Source of the DNA: Brenneria nigrifluens DSM 30175 = ATCC 13028
Lineage (GTDB): Bacteria; Pseudomonadota; Gammaproteobacteria; Enterobacterales; Enterobacteriaceae
Direction: 5' to 3'
Length of the DNA stretch: 64,000 nt
Assembly: GCF_005484965.1 (NCBI RefSeq)
Contig: NZ_CP034036.1
Coordinates: 1,736,001-1,800,000, forward strand
In this document: piece after piece, positions 8,538 through 17,061 of the stretch
How the letters are laid out: the number at the start of each line of letters is the position of its first letter
How positions within the stretch are numbered: position 1 is the first letter of the stretch
Position numbers and translations under genes: made by a program
Notes under the pieces: model-generated
Database searches by the model: none
The model's input: only the letters and a program-made list of their open reading frames with translations
What the model was told of the DNA's origin: nothing

Positions 8538-10525
8538 AATGCTCGGAGAACAAACAAGTGCGTCCCCGCCTCCCATTCATCCCGACCACAGGTGGCATAC
8601 AGCCGTTGATGGTAGCTGATGTCAAAACCAGCGGAACAAGCTAAATCAGCAAAACAGCGCGGGTGGGTTTTCTGTTCAACCTCATAATCCAGGCCAGCGA
8701 CTAATGCTTCTAATTCCAGAAAATGTAATCGGTAAAATGCAAGTAACGGATGACCAGATTGAGTAGGCAATACCAATTTTTTCAGTAATTCAACCAAATT
8801 ACGGCAACGATATTCGGCTCTCGCCAAATCGCCAGTACGAGCTTCAAACAGAGCCAGCGGCACATTATGCTGGATGACTCGGACCAAAGATTCTTCCGGC
8901 GAAACCAGCTCATCAACGGGAACGGGAGCCAGTGTATCAGCGATGTACTGTAAATGATGGGAAATCAATGCCAGTTTGCGCCCCCGAGCATCACCGAACG
9001 GACAGATCATTTCATCGGAGACAATAAATATCCCATCCGGCTTGAGCTGACGACGAACAGACGTCAGAAAATCGAATGTATCAAGATGATGAGAAGCACC
9101 AACGGAAATTGCTGCCAAATAGGGATTCTCCGGCACGGGCAGTTCAGTGATACTGGCTTTCAGAGAGTGAACGTTGTCATATCCATTGAAAAGTTTCTGT
9201 AGATGATTAAACGCTGTTTCGCTCGGATCGACTGTTGTGGCTTCCAATTGCGGCATCAGTTCCAACACCATCTTGAGCGGTGAGCCGGGACCGGTGCCGA
9301 CATCAAGAATATGTCCAGCCTGTCCTTGAAAAACCTGTTCCAGATGCAGAGCAATAGCTACAGACTGCTTAGCATAGGCTGGACGCACTAGTTCGTAAGC
9401 GGCATAGGAATCAACATTGATCCGATCTTCAAATAGCACTACATCAGTGCTTTTTTCTACCATTTCACTGTGTTCATAGGCGGGTGTCGCCCGCAATGGT
9501 ACAGCAGGATGACCATGACGGGTCAAAGATTCCGCAGCCAGAGTAGACAAACACGCCAATTTACTCTGAGAAAGCTCACGCAATATCGCTATCTCGGATT
9601 CATCCAGAGGGTTCCACAACGAATAGCTACGGTTACAAAGTTCTACAGCTTGTCGCAGCATCGGATTGTTAAGCTTAGGCAACGGTAATAACGTATGCTT
9701 ACCTTGTCGAGAGAGATAAATCAGCATCAGCCCTTGCTCATCGACAATAAATGTCTGTGAACCTGATGCTCCAGAAAACGCAGGCACATCCAGCTTCTGC
9801 ATCAATTGGGAAAACGCAGATGGTTTATCAACAGGAAACTGTTTGAAACTAAGACGCACCGCGTTCACTCCCTGGCGACTCTCTAGAGCCATACGGTCGG
9901 CTTGTTGCTTCAATCCGGTCCAGTCTTCTTCGGTCTGAGGCCAGTCGCGTTGTACGTCATACGCGCCCAGAGTTATCTCTGATAAAACAGGGTAAATCAC
10001 GCTAACCATCAGCGAACAGGGTTCGCCTAAACTTTGGTAAAGGTGCTGGCTATCACCTTTGAAGCTATAGCTCTGTCCAGTCGAACGGAACACCGGGGCA
10101 GTACTTTGCCCTACCAGCACCTGCCCTTTGAGCACTACTACGCTTTCTTCCACTCCTGTCATATGACTATCAGCATAACGCTTAGTGCGTGGTGCCAGCT
10201 CCATGATATAGGTCTCTATCACCCGCGGTGTATTTTGTCGATTAATGAGTCGAACACTGACGCCTTCGGAAACCGAATCAACAGTTTGCTCATTATCAGC
10301 GTCAATAAGTTCGCCAAATGGAACATCTAATGCCCTGGCCAATTTCCAAACAGTTTCAATAGTTGGGTTGCCGCGACCGGCTTCGATGCCTGATAAGGTC
10401 GCTTTACCTATACCACTAACTTCCGCCAGGCCGGACAAAGTCATACCTCTGGTCTGCCTGACTTTAGTAAGGTTAACTGAAACGGAAGTACGGAATTCAC
10501 TGGCTAGAGTGGAGAAAGTGTCCAT
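8534..10525 (-). CDS. Fused XRE HTH, cupin and SAM-methyltransferase protein, first gene of the azl operon
   Basis: This 663-residue fusion starts with an XRE helix-turn-helix (about residues 16-75: LTKVRQTRGMTLSGLAEVSG, GIGKATLSGIEAGRGNPTIE). A cupin-like segment follows (about 85-190: ESVVVLKGQVLVG). Then comes a middle region I cannot assign (about 200-340). The C-terminal half (about 375-663) is a class I methyltransferase-like domain with motif I HILDVGTGPGSP near residue 405 and a post-motif acidic residue in TTVDPSE. The first two domains look like the XRE-cupin regulators often found beside azlCD exporters; the methyltransferase half is unusual. AAGGAAC precedes the ATG, and the stop overlaps azlC. 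It may sense a small molecule and control azlCD, with a methylation step of unknown target; that is inference. Confidence 0.8.
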   Translation of the reverse strand: MDTFSTLASEFRTSVSVNLTKVRQTRGMTLSGLAEVSGIGKATLSGIEAGRGNPTIETVWKLARALDVPFGELIDADNEQTVDSVSEGVSVRLINRQNTPRVIETYIMELAPRTKRYADSHMTGVEESVVVLKGQVLVGQSTAPVFRSTGQSYSFKGDSQHLYQSLGEPCSLMVSVIYPVLSEITLGAYDVQRDWPQTEEDWTGLKQQADRMALESRQGVNAVRLSFKQFPVDKPSAFSQLMQKLDVPAFSGASGSQTFIVDEQGLMLIYLSRQGKHTLLPLPKLNNPMLRQAVELCNRSYSLWNPLDESEIAILRELSQSKLACLSTLAAESLTRHGHPAVPLRATPAYEHSEMVEKSTDVVLFEDRINVDSYAAYELVRPAYAKQSVAIALHLEQVFQGQAGHILDVGTGPGSPLKMVLELMPQLEATTVDPSETAFNHLQKLFNGYDNVHSLKASITELPVPENPYLAAISVGASHHLDTFDFLTSVRRQLKPDGIFIVSDEMICPFGDARGRKLALISHHLQYIADTLAPVPVDELVSPEESLVRVIQHNVPLALFEARTGDLARAEYRCRNLVELLKKLVLPTQSGHPLLAFYRLHFLELEALVAGLDYEVEQKTHPRCFADLACSAGFDISYHQRLYATCGRDEWEAGTHLFVLRAL

Positions 10526-10558
10526 GAATGAAGTTCCTTATACAGAACAATTTAATTC

Positions 10559-10588
10559 AATATAACGAACAAATTTTGTTGTCGTCAA
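10559..10588 (-). promoter_or_regulatory. Likely sigma-70 promoter of the HTH-cupin-methyltransferase/azl operon
   Basis: On the minus strand a -35 box TTGACG (10588-10583) and a -10 box TATATT (10564-10559) are separated by 18 nt. Transcription would start about 25 nt before the ATG. The spacer contains the 13-bp palindrome AACAAATTTTGTT (10568-10580), a good place for a repressor. Confidence 0.6.
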
Positions 10589-10594
10589 GAAGTG

Positions 10595-10610
10595 GTTCTT
10601 TAAAAAGAAC
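10595..10610. promoter_or_regulatory. 16-bp perfect palindrome upstream of the azl operon promoter
   Basis: GTTCTTTAAAAAGAAC is a perfect inverted repeat just upstream of the -35 box. It shares the GAAC end with the palindrome inside the promoter and with a further GAACAATTTAATTC stretch near 10545. This suggests a set of operators for the HTH domain. Function is inferred. Confidence 0.45.
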
Positions 10611-10849
10611 GCTAAAGAGAGGAGATATGAGGGGCGACGGACGCTAATCCGATACTCACAATGCGCTGTTACTGGATGTTTATCTGTTTTTGACCCAGCA
10701 GCCCCAACCAACTATCCCTGCTGTTGATTGCTGGTTTATCCAAAACAATTATTTCTCCTGCGTCGGCTTTCACTTCACGATATCGCCTCACCCTCTCGCC
10801 TCATGGTATGAGCCTGAGTAGTGAGGCGAAAGCATGAAGCGATTGCGGT

Positions 10850-10893
10850 GGCCTTTTTTATGGCGGACGAGGACGCCCGCCATAAAAAAGGCC
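10850..10893. repeat. 17-bp perfect inverted repeat next to the dps terminator
   Basis: GGCCTTTTTTATGGCGG (10850-10866) is repeated exactly in inverse orientation at 10877-10893 with a 10-nt loop. The second arm shares its T-run and GGCC with the dps terminator hairpin, so two alternative hairpins compete for the same bases. Confidence 0.7.
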
Positions 10894-10905
10894 GCATACG
10901 CGGCC
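10884..10905 (-). terminator. Rho-independent terminator of dps
   Basis: On the minus strand GGCCGC and GCGGCC form a 6-bp stem with a 4-nt loop, followed by six T residues. It starts about 25 nt after the dps stop codon. Confidence 0.75.
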
Positions 10906-10929
10906 CATTTTTTGACTTAAAAGCGAAAC

Positions 10930-11433
10930 TTACTCGATATTGGATTCGATAAACCACAGGAATTTATCCAGATCGCGCGATGCGGCGGTCAGGATATCGG
11001 CGCTATCTTCATCTTCGGTTTGGCCGATGCCTTTACGCACCGCGTTAGCGACGAAGGCATAACGTTCCGCCAGCGCCTTAAGGTGATCCTGTACGTTGTG
11101 GATATTCGTCGGATAGCTTTTCAGCTCGGTCTTTTCGTTGACGATCTGCACCGTGCCCAGCGCGACGCCGCCTAGCTGAACAATACGTTCCGCCACGGTA
11201 TCCTGATGGTCGGTAATGGCGGTACGGAAGCCATCAAGCATTTCATGAACGGCGATAAAATTAGCGCCGCGCAGGTTCCAGTGTGCCTGTTTGGTGATCA
11301 GGGAAAGATCGATCAGGTCCACTACCAGTTGACTTAACAGCTTGATAGTAGAGGTCTTGACTTCGTCATCCAAATCATTACGCGTGTAGATAAGATCGGA
11401 AGATGCGGGGTTTACCAGTTTAGCGGTACGCAT
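10930..11433 (-). CDS. dps: DNA-protecting ferritin-like protein Dps
   Basis: This 167-residue mini-ferritin forms a dodecamer that binds DNA, oxidises Fe(II) with peroxide and stores iron in stationary phase. The intersubunit ferroxidase residues lie in TKQAHWNLRG and HEMLDGFRTAITDHQDTVAERI (split here by position). The lysine-containing N-terminus MRTAKLVNPASSDL resembles the E. coli DNA-binding tail. GAGGAAAATATT precedes the ATG. A TATAAT-type -10 element is visible upstream at about 11486-11491. In E. coli dps follows glnHPQ directly; here the azl operon separates them. Confidence 0.96.
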   Translation of the reverse strand: MRTAKLVNPASSDLIYTRNDLDDEVKTSTIKLLSQLVVDLIDLSLITKQAHWNLRGANFIAVHEMLDGFRTAITDHQDTVAERIVQLGGVALGTVQIVNEKTELKSYPTNIHNVQDHLKALAERYAFVANAVRKGIGQTEDEDSADILTAASRDLDKFLWFIESNIE

Positions 11434-11727
11434 AATATTTTCCTCATTATTTAATTGTTCGTAATCTTACTGTTCAACGTGGTCTATTATAGCAGCAATA
11501 AACCAAAATTTTAAAAAGAATCACCTATTGAATAAATAGCTATGGTGTATAAAAAATAACTTTTTATTATCAGACTCTTTTATGATGGTGCGCTCTGGCT
11601 ATAATTACTCGCGGCATCTATTTATGTCAATATTCACGTAAATGATAATTATTTAGGATATGACCGGATAGGTGGTCATTTACATTATCCATCACAACCA
11701 CTGAAATAGCGCGGCAACGAGACCGGA

Positions 11728-12276
11728 ATGAAAATTAACGTGATAGGCACCAGCGGTAGCGGAAAATCGACCATCGCCAGAGGCCTGGCGCAGCGGCTGG
11801 GGATTGCTTACATCGAAATGGATGCCTTGTTCTGGCGGGAAAACTGGCGGGAAAGCCCGGACAGCGAGTTTTTCCCGCGTCTTGAGACGGCATTGACGGC
11901 GCAAAGCTGGGTGCTTGATGGCAACTATAACCGCACTCGCGATATCAAATGGCGTAACGTAGATGTTGTTGTCTGGGTGGACTATGGCTTTAGCCGTACG
12001 CTTTTTCAGGCGATTTCCCGCGCCTGGCTGCGTTCATGGCGTAAAGAAGAGTTATGGGCGGGAACGGGAAACCGGGAATCGTTTATGCGCAGTTTTTTCA
12101 GTCGCGATTCAATTATCATCTGGACGATAAAAACCTATTCAGCGAATCGTAAACGCTATCTGGCGGATCTGTCTGACGCTCGTTACCGCCATATTCGTTT
12201 TATATCATTACGCTCTCCACGGGAAAGCGAGGCATTTTTGCATCACTTTGAGCAGCATGCATGTCAGCCGTTATAA
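11728..12276 (+). CDS. Small P-loop kinase-like ATPase (adenylate kinase/FlaR-like)
   Basis: This 182-residue protein opens with a Walker A motif, MKINVIGTSGSGKSTIARGL, then IEMDALFWRENW and DGNYNRTRDIKW. This pattern is seen in adenylate-kinase-like 'topology modulation' (FlaR) P-loop proteins. It may phosphorylate a small molecule, but the substrate is unknown. The gene is not part of the E. coli dps-rhtA block. It is divergent from dps and overlaps the convergent rhtA by 6 nt at the 3' ends. A moderate Fur-like sequence (about 13 of 19 matches) lies near 11638-11656 upstream, which is weak evidence only. Confidence 0.75.
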   Translation: MKINVIGTSGSGKSTIARGLAQRLGIAYIEMDALFWRENWRESPDSEFFPRLETALTAQSWVLDGNYNRTRDIKWRNVDVVVWVDYGFSRTLFQAISRAWLRSWRKEELWAGTGNRESFMRSFFSRDSIIIWTIKTYSANRKRYLADLSDARYRHIRFISLRSPRESEAFLHHFEQHACQPL

Positions 12277-13167
12277 CGTGGAGTGATTATGTTTTTTGCC
12301 GGCGCGTTCTGTCGGTTTAATGGTCAGGATGGCGCCAATAGAGGCGATGATAATAAAAATGAGCGCCATCCATTGGGTAAATGATAAATGTTCGCTGAGA
12401 AATAACAGGCCGGAAACGGCGGCGATCGCCGGCTCCATACTCATCAGGGTACTAAATGTCCTGGCCGGCAGGCGAGTTAACGCGACTATCTCAAGAGAAT
12501 AGGGCAGTACGGTGGAAAGAATAGCCACGGCAATACCCACTGGTAATATGGCGGATGAAAATAACGACGTATCAGAATATATCACGCCGATGGGGCAAAA
12601 TACCGTTGCCGCAATGAAAGAGCCGACGGCAACGGTGCCGGGGCCGTGAATAGAGCCCGCTTTCTGTCCGAAAAGAATATATAGCGCCCAGCAGGCGCCC
12701 GCGCCAATGGCACAGAGCGCACCCGGCATATCGACATTGCCGATATTATGTCCGAGCGGCAATAAGAACCATAATCCCAGAACAGCCAGAATAACCCATA
12801 AAAAATCAATCACCCTGCGTGATGATAACATGGCGACAGCAAGCGGGCCGGTGAATTCCAGGGCGACGGCAATACCCAGCGGGACGGTGCGCAGTGAGAG
12901 GTAAAATAAGAAATTCATGCCTCCCAGGGTAATTCCGTAAATTAACAGCGGTAAGCGGTTGCTGCCAAAACGCATACGCCACGGTTTAAAAATAAGACAC
13001 AGGATTGCCGCGCCGATGCCCAAGCGTAGTGCGGTTACCCCGGAGGCGCCAATCAGCGGAAACACGCTCTTGGCCAATGCCGCACCGCTTTGTACCGATA
13101 CCATCGACACAATAATGAGCAAAACGGGAAGCAATGCTGATAGACGGGGAGAAGAAGGTAAGGTCAT
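12271..13167 (-). CDS. rhtA: Threonine/homoserine exporter RhtA
   Basis: This 298-residue inner-membrane protein has ten predicted helices in two EamA (DMT superfamily) repeats. RhtA exports threonine and homoserine. VSVQSGAALAKSVFPLIGA at the N-terminus, ALEFTGPLAVA and STLMSMEPAIAAVSGLLFL are characteristic. Position between dps and ompX matches E. coli. The C-terminal tail is short and basic (ERAGKKHNH). The ribosome site is weak. Confidence 0.93.
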   Translation of the reverse strand: MTLPSSPRLSALLPVLLIIVSMVSVQSGAALAKSVFPLIGASGVTALRLGIGAAILCLIFKPWRMRFGSNRLPLLIYGITLGGMNFLFYLSLRTVPLGIAVALEFTGPLAVAMLSSRRVIDFLWVILAVLGLWFLLPLGHNIGNVDMPGALCAIGAGACWALYILFGQKAGSIHGPGTVAVGSFIAATVFCPIGVIYSDTSLFSSAILPVGIAVAILSTVLPYSLEIVALTRLPARTFSTLMSMEPAIAAVSGLLFLSEHLSFTQWMALIFIIIASIGAILTIKPTERAGKKHNHSTL

Positions 13168-13563
13168 TTTTACGGCCTTGATAAAATGTAGAAAGAACGG
13201 CCGTTATCAAAACCCGGTGCCGCCAGACTGACCAATTGTAAAGGATTTGTCCCGCTTATGCTTACTTTTATTGACCTTTATTTACGCTATATTTAGTCGA
13301 TTTGTTTTTTGTGAAATCTCTTTGCGCATAAATTGAACGTAAAGCTAAGAATGTTCTGTTTTGTCGACCTGTTTTGAATTATTTTTTATTCTTACTGTCA
13401 ACTAAGAAAAGCTTTTATAATTAGTGTGCTAGGGCTATTTGAAAATATTTGTTACATCTAAGTTATGATTGAAAAATATTTATCAGGCGGCAAGTTCACT
13501 CTTTTTTTGTTATATTTACAGCGTTAGGTGTTCTTTCAATAAGATGAATTCGAGGCTGTATAT
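13168..13563. other. AT-rich divergent region between rhtA and ompX
   Basis: This 396-nt region is markedly AT-rich. It should contain the rhtA promoter and the promoter and long leader of ompX, which in E. coli is a target of small RNAs. I see no gene or convincing palindrome. Confidence 0.5.
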
Positions 13564-14082
13564 ATGAAAAAAATCGCGTGTCTTTCAGCTCTGGCTTGTG
13601 TATTAGCCGTTAGCGCAGGTTCTGCAGTGGCTGGTCAAAGTACCGTATCGGCAGGTTATGCTCAGGGTGATGCTCAGGGCGTAGTCAACAAGGCAAAAGG
13701 TTTTAACCTGAAATACCGTTACGAGTGGGATAATAGCCCGCTGGGTGCCATTGGTTCTTTCACCTATCTGGAAGATAGCAGCAGTGATGCTGATAGATAT
13801 TATAACAAAGGCCAATATATCGGTATTACCGCCGGTCCTGCTTATCGTCTGAATGACTGGGCAAGCATTTACGGCGTTATCGGTTTAGGCCACGGTAAAT
13901 ATACCTATAACGGCAGCAACGGTTCTGATACCAACAAGAATGACGATTATGGCTTCACCTATGGCGCAGGTCTGCAGTTCAACCCGATTCAGGACGTTGC
14001 GCTGGATGTGGGTTACGAGCAGAGCCGTATCCGCAGTGTTGACGTCGGTATCTGGGCTGTTGGCGTAGGTTATCGTTTCTAA
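13564..14082 (+). CDS. ompX: Outer-membrane protein OmpX
   Basis: This 172-residue precursor of an eight-stranded outer-membrane beta-barrel is in the OmpX/Ail family. The signal peptide MKKIACLSALACVLAVSAGS ends at AVAG, just before QSTVSAGYAQGD. YRYEWDNSPLGAIGSFTYLE and the C-terminal GVGYRF, ending in Phe for BAM recognition, are family marks. The exposed loops are rich in Asp, Asn and Ser. A strong terminator follows. Confidence 0.95.
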   Translation: MKKIACLSALACVLAVSAGSAVAGQSTVSAGYAQGDAQGVVNKAKGFNLKYRYEWDNSPLGAIGSFTYLEDSSSDADRYYNKGQYIGITAGPAYRLNDWASIYGVIGLGHGKYTYNGSNGSDTNKNDDYGFTYGAGLQFNPIQDVALDVGYEQSRIRSVDVGIWAVGVGYRF

Positions 14083-14134
14083 TCCAGAGCTTCAGGCATT
14101 AGCCCTCAAGTTTGGTTGTTAAGAGTGTGTCTGC

Positions 14135-14165
14135 AAAATCCGCCTTTAGGGGCGGATTTTTTTTT
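14135..14165 (+). terminator. Rho-independent terminator of ompX
   Basis: AAAATCCGCC and GGCGGATTTT form a 10-bp stem with a 6-nt loop, followed by a run of T residues. It lies about 53 nt after the ompX stop. Confidence 0.85.
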
Positions 14166-14277
14166 ACTGGTTTTGTCAGCGCGATCGATGTAGTGTGCCG
14201 CGCCGATCGGCGGATTTGCTTTGACGCCGTCACCCGGATGTAATCCAAAACCTGGAACAAGTTGCTGAGGTTTTTAT

Positions 14278-14633
14278 ATGGTTGTGGCATCACCGCGCCG
14301 GACCCGCATATTTATTACCGCTATCTTGCTGGGGCTAAATCTGCGGCCGGTGCTGGCGGGAATCGGGCCGTTGCTGACTCAGATCCAGGTCGCCGCAGGA
14401 TTAAGCGACGCCATGGCTGGGCTACTGACCACGTTGCCGGTATTTGCCATGGGATGGTGCGCGTTGTATGGCGGTAGGCTACAGTCGTGTCTGGGGGAAT
14501 ATCGTGGTATCGCCCTGGGGATTATGATCATCGCCATGGCGCGCAGCAGGCCTGGTTGATTATGACGGTGGGCGTGGTGGTATTAATGATTATCGCCACC
14601 CGCTTCGCGCCGTTAAAACGGCGCTATGCCTGA
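14278..14633 (+). pseudogene. Remnant of a CynX/YeaN-like MFS transporter gene
   Basis: The first part encodes the N-terminus of a cyanate-permease-like MFS protein: RRTRIFITAILLGLNLRPVL, then GLSDAMAGLLTTLPVFAMGW. After about residue 88 the frame is lost. The bases from 14541 to the stop at 14631 encode, in another frame, a typical C-terminal end (AWLIMTVGVVVLMIIATRF, ending LKRRYA). About 270 central codons are therefore missing and the two ends are out of frame. This is a gene broken by internal deletion, not a short functional protein. Confidence 0.75.
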
Positions 14634-14714
14634 GCGGGAGATATCTCCGCGCAAAGAGAAATAACGGACGGACGCCGCCGGCCGATGCCGATAAGCGGCG
14701 AAATGCGCTTATCG

Positions 14715-16118
14715 TCATGGCGTCTCTTGAGGACGGTAGCGCCACAGCCAGCGTCCGCTCGCCATCCGGCGGTAAAAAAGCACGCCGCGTACAACCCAGT
14801 CGAAACACATGCCCATCCACACGCCAATCACCCCAAACCCGAGAATAACGCCAAGAATATAGCCGGCGATAACCCGGCATCCCCACATTCCGGCCATGGC
14901 CACCCACATGCTATAGCTGGCGTCTTTTGCTCCTTTCAATCCGGCCGGCAGCACCCATGATGCCGCCCAGATCGGCGTAAATAGCGCATTGAGCCAAATA
15001 AGGTGTTTAACCACGCCAATAACTTCCGGTTCATCGGTGTAGAACGATGCCAGAAATCCGGCGCTGGGGATGGAAAATAGCGCCAGGAGGCACGAACCGA
15101 TATTCGAAAGCCAGAAAATATAGTTCAACTGCCGGGTGGATTGCATTATTTGCCCTTTGCCTAACCGCGTACCCACAATAATGGTGGCGGCGGAGCCCAG
15201 CGAATTACCGGGAAGGTTAATCAATCCCACAATTGAAAAGGCGATAAAGTTCCCGGCAATGACTTCGGTGCCCATTCCGGCGACAAAACGCTGGGTTATC
15301 AGTTTACCGACGTTGAACATCACGGATTCAATACTGGCGGGAATGCCGATACTGAGCACCTCATACAAAATAGCGGCGGTAAAGGGGGCGAAGTAGGATT
15401 TGAATGGTATTCTGAGCGCGCCCTTAAAACCGTGCATCAGCGTCAGGATAACGAACAACGCACCGATATAACGGGCGAGGGTAATCCCGATGCCGGCGCC
15501 GATAAAACCGAGTCCATCCCAGCCAGAAAAGCCATAAATCAACAGGCTGCTAATGACAATATTGAGGATATTCATCCCGATATTAATAACCATCGGCAAT
15601 TTGGTATTACCCGCCCCGCGCAGAGCTCCGCACCCTACCAGCGTAATGGCCAGGGCAGGATAGCCCCACACAGTCCAGCGTAGGAAGGTCAGGGCCAGGC
15701 TTTTGACATTGTCATTGGCCTGAGCGGCAATCAGATCGATAACTACCGCGCCGGAAAACTCGACCAAAACCACCAGCAGGAACGACACTAAAACGAGCAG
15801 GGAGATGGATTGGCGCGAAGCGGCCCGGGCCTGCTTTCTGTTGCGTTGCCCCAGACTGAAAGCCACGACGACGGCGGTACCCAGCGCGACAGCGGTAAAA
15901 AAAGCAATAATCAGCATATTAAAGCTATCGGCCAGACCGACGGCCGCCATCGCTTCTTTGCCCAGCCAGCTCACCAGAAAAGTGCTGAATACCCCCATCA
16001 GAACCACGCATAGGCCTTCGATAAAGATGGGAAAAGCAAGCGGCGAGATCTCTCGCCAGAACAGCACGCGGTTTGAATATCGTTTCTTATACCAGTTTGT
16101 ATCTGTTAGTTTTTTCAT
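14715..16118 (-). CDS. MATE-family multidrug/Na+ antiporter
   Basis: This 467-residue inner-membrane protein has about twelve hydrophobic segments and the MATE pattern. FREISPLAFPIFIEGL-type N-terminus, GCGALRGAGNTKLPM in the first half and LPAGLKGAKDASYSMWVA in the second half are the repeated MATE signatures. It is closest in style to the YeeO/EmmdR branch. Such proteins export cationic drugs or flavins using ion gradients. The basic N-terminal tail (KKLTDTNWYKKRYSNR) is cytoplasmic. Substrate is unknown. Confidence 0.88.
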   Translation of the reverse strand: MKKLTDTNWYKKRYSNRVLFWREISPLAFPIFIEGLCVVLMGVFSTFLVSWLGKEAMAAVGLADSFNMLIIAFFTAVALGTAVVVAFSLGQRNRKQARAASRQSISLLVLVSFLLVVLVEFSGAVVIDLIAAQANDNVKSLALTFLRWTVWGYPALAITLVGCGALRGAGNTKLPMVINIGMNILNIVISSLLIYGFSGWDGLGFIGAGIGITLARYIGALFVILTLMHGFKGALRIPFKSYFAPFTAAILYEVLSIGIPASIESVMFNVGKLITQRFVAGMGTEVIAGNFIAFSIVGLINLPGNSLGSAATIIVGTRLGKGQIMQSTRQLNYIFWLSNIGSCLLALFSIPSAGFLASFYTDEPEVIGVVKHLIWLNALFTPIWAASWVLPAGLKGAKDASYSMWVAMAGMWGCRVIAGYILGVILGFGVIGVWMGMCFDWVVRGVLFYRRMASGRWLWRYRPQETP

Positions 16119-16644
16119 GAAACGGTCTTGGTTTTATCCCGAATTTCCCTCGCCGAACGTTAATAACGGCTGCGTAGTACGCCCGCCATTCAGCAAATGG
16201 TGTTATCGATGCAAATGGGTTGTCCGTGCGGCAAAAGGCGGCCAATAGGCAGCCCGCAAGCTAAAGCAGCGTAGTGTGCATTGGTCTTACGGTCTAATCC
16301 GCATTAAGTGAGTCATCTACTGGCGATCAAATACGGATGACGTTGTCGAGTACACACCATCAATTTTTTGAAAAGTTCGATATTTATGCAACAGAGTATC
16401 AGTAGCCGGATCGATGCTCCAGTCAGATTTGGTCATCGCCGATGAAATTGGGCATTCGACCAATAGTCCTGTCTGAATTGCACTAACCGTGCTGATTTCA
16501 CGAGAGAAATTGAATTTTAATTTCAATTTTTTGATTTATATGTATTTTTTGTTTGATGTTTTTCTATGGTAGTCCCAATTATAGTCCCATAGAGAAAAGT
16601 CAGTTTGAAAAATGGCTATATCTCGCCGTTTTATACGCTGATTT
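16119..16644. other. Gene-poor edge of the tRNA-Pro island remnant
   Basis: No supported gene lies here. A minus-strand frame of 69 codons (16317-16526) has no ribosome site and no family I recognise. Around 16568-16590 the direct repeat TAGTCCCA-ATTA-TAGTCCCA resembles the kind of short repeat found at ends of integrated elements. The whole stretch reads as decayed mobile DNA. Confidence 0.4.
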
Positions 16645-17003
16645 TTAGCGCTGGCTGTGTTCTGAATTTAACTTTGCTTGACGACGCTCCAATGCCATCA
16701 TTTTTCGGGTGTGTTGCCATAAAATTCCATCGAGCAATATAAACTCACGCCACTCGGCTGTACCCAAAGAAAGAGATTTGTGCATCAACTCGCCGACACA
16801 TTCGGCAAGGAGTAGGTTTCTTACACGTAGCAATTGCAACGGCATGAATCGCCCATTATCTCCCGCCAAAGGAAAGAATGCCGGCGGCTGCGTTTTCCAT
16901 GTTTTACTGCATTGGTGTTACCAACGGGAGCGCCTGCACCGGCACGTTTCCCACCCCAACTGGATGATCTTGATTGTTGGCTATGTTTTTTATCATTTTT
17001 CAT
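16645..17003 (-). pseudogene. Frameshifted small mobile-element protein (GGKRAGAGAP type)
   Basis: From 17003 the minus strand encodes MKNDKKHSQQSRSSSWGGKR, then AGAGAPVGNTNAVKHG. That Gly-Lys-Arg-rich motif is common at the N-terminus of small phage and mobile-element proteins. Near 16880 the sense switches frame. The other frame continues as FFPLAGDNGRFMPLQLLRV and NLLLAECVGELMHKSL, down to EHSQR at 16645. One base gained or lost would explain the break. Function is unknown. It lies immediately downstream of the toxin-antitoxin pair and is part of the island remnant. Confidence 0.55.
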
Positions 17004-17061
17004 GGCTGTGTGGCGGTTAGTTGGTGGATGTGTGTTCGTCAAAATTCAGAAAGGCAGTTGT

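Larger units (their letters stand above)
10526..10929. other. Intergenic region between dps and the azl operon
   Basis: This 404-nt stretch holds the azl promoter and palindromes at one end and the dps terminator structures at the other. The middle (about 10620-10840) contains a partial inverted repeat, TCGCCTCA with TGAGGCGA, around 10794-10831. No supportable gene is present. Confidence 0.5.

Noticed and set aside
10775..10957. 60-codon frame overlapping the dps end
   Set aside because: It runs through the dps terminator hairpins and the dps coding end, and it has no homology.
14278..14559. 93-residue MFS protein as a functional small transporter
   Set aside because: It is only the N-terminal fragment; C-terminal codons follow out of frame, so it is a pseudogene.
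15698..15714. matS-like site (TTGACATTGTCAT)
   Set aside because: It deviates at both ends from GTGACRNYGTCAC and lies inside the MATE gene; one imperfect match is not evidence of MatP binding.
16317..16526. 69-codon minus-strand frame as a gene
   Set aside because: No ribosome site, no recognised family, and it lies in decayed island DNA.
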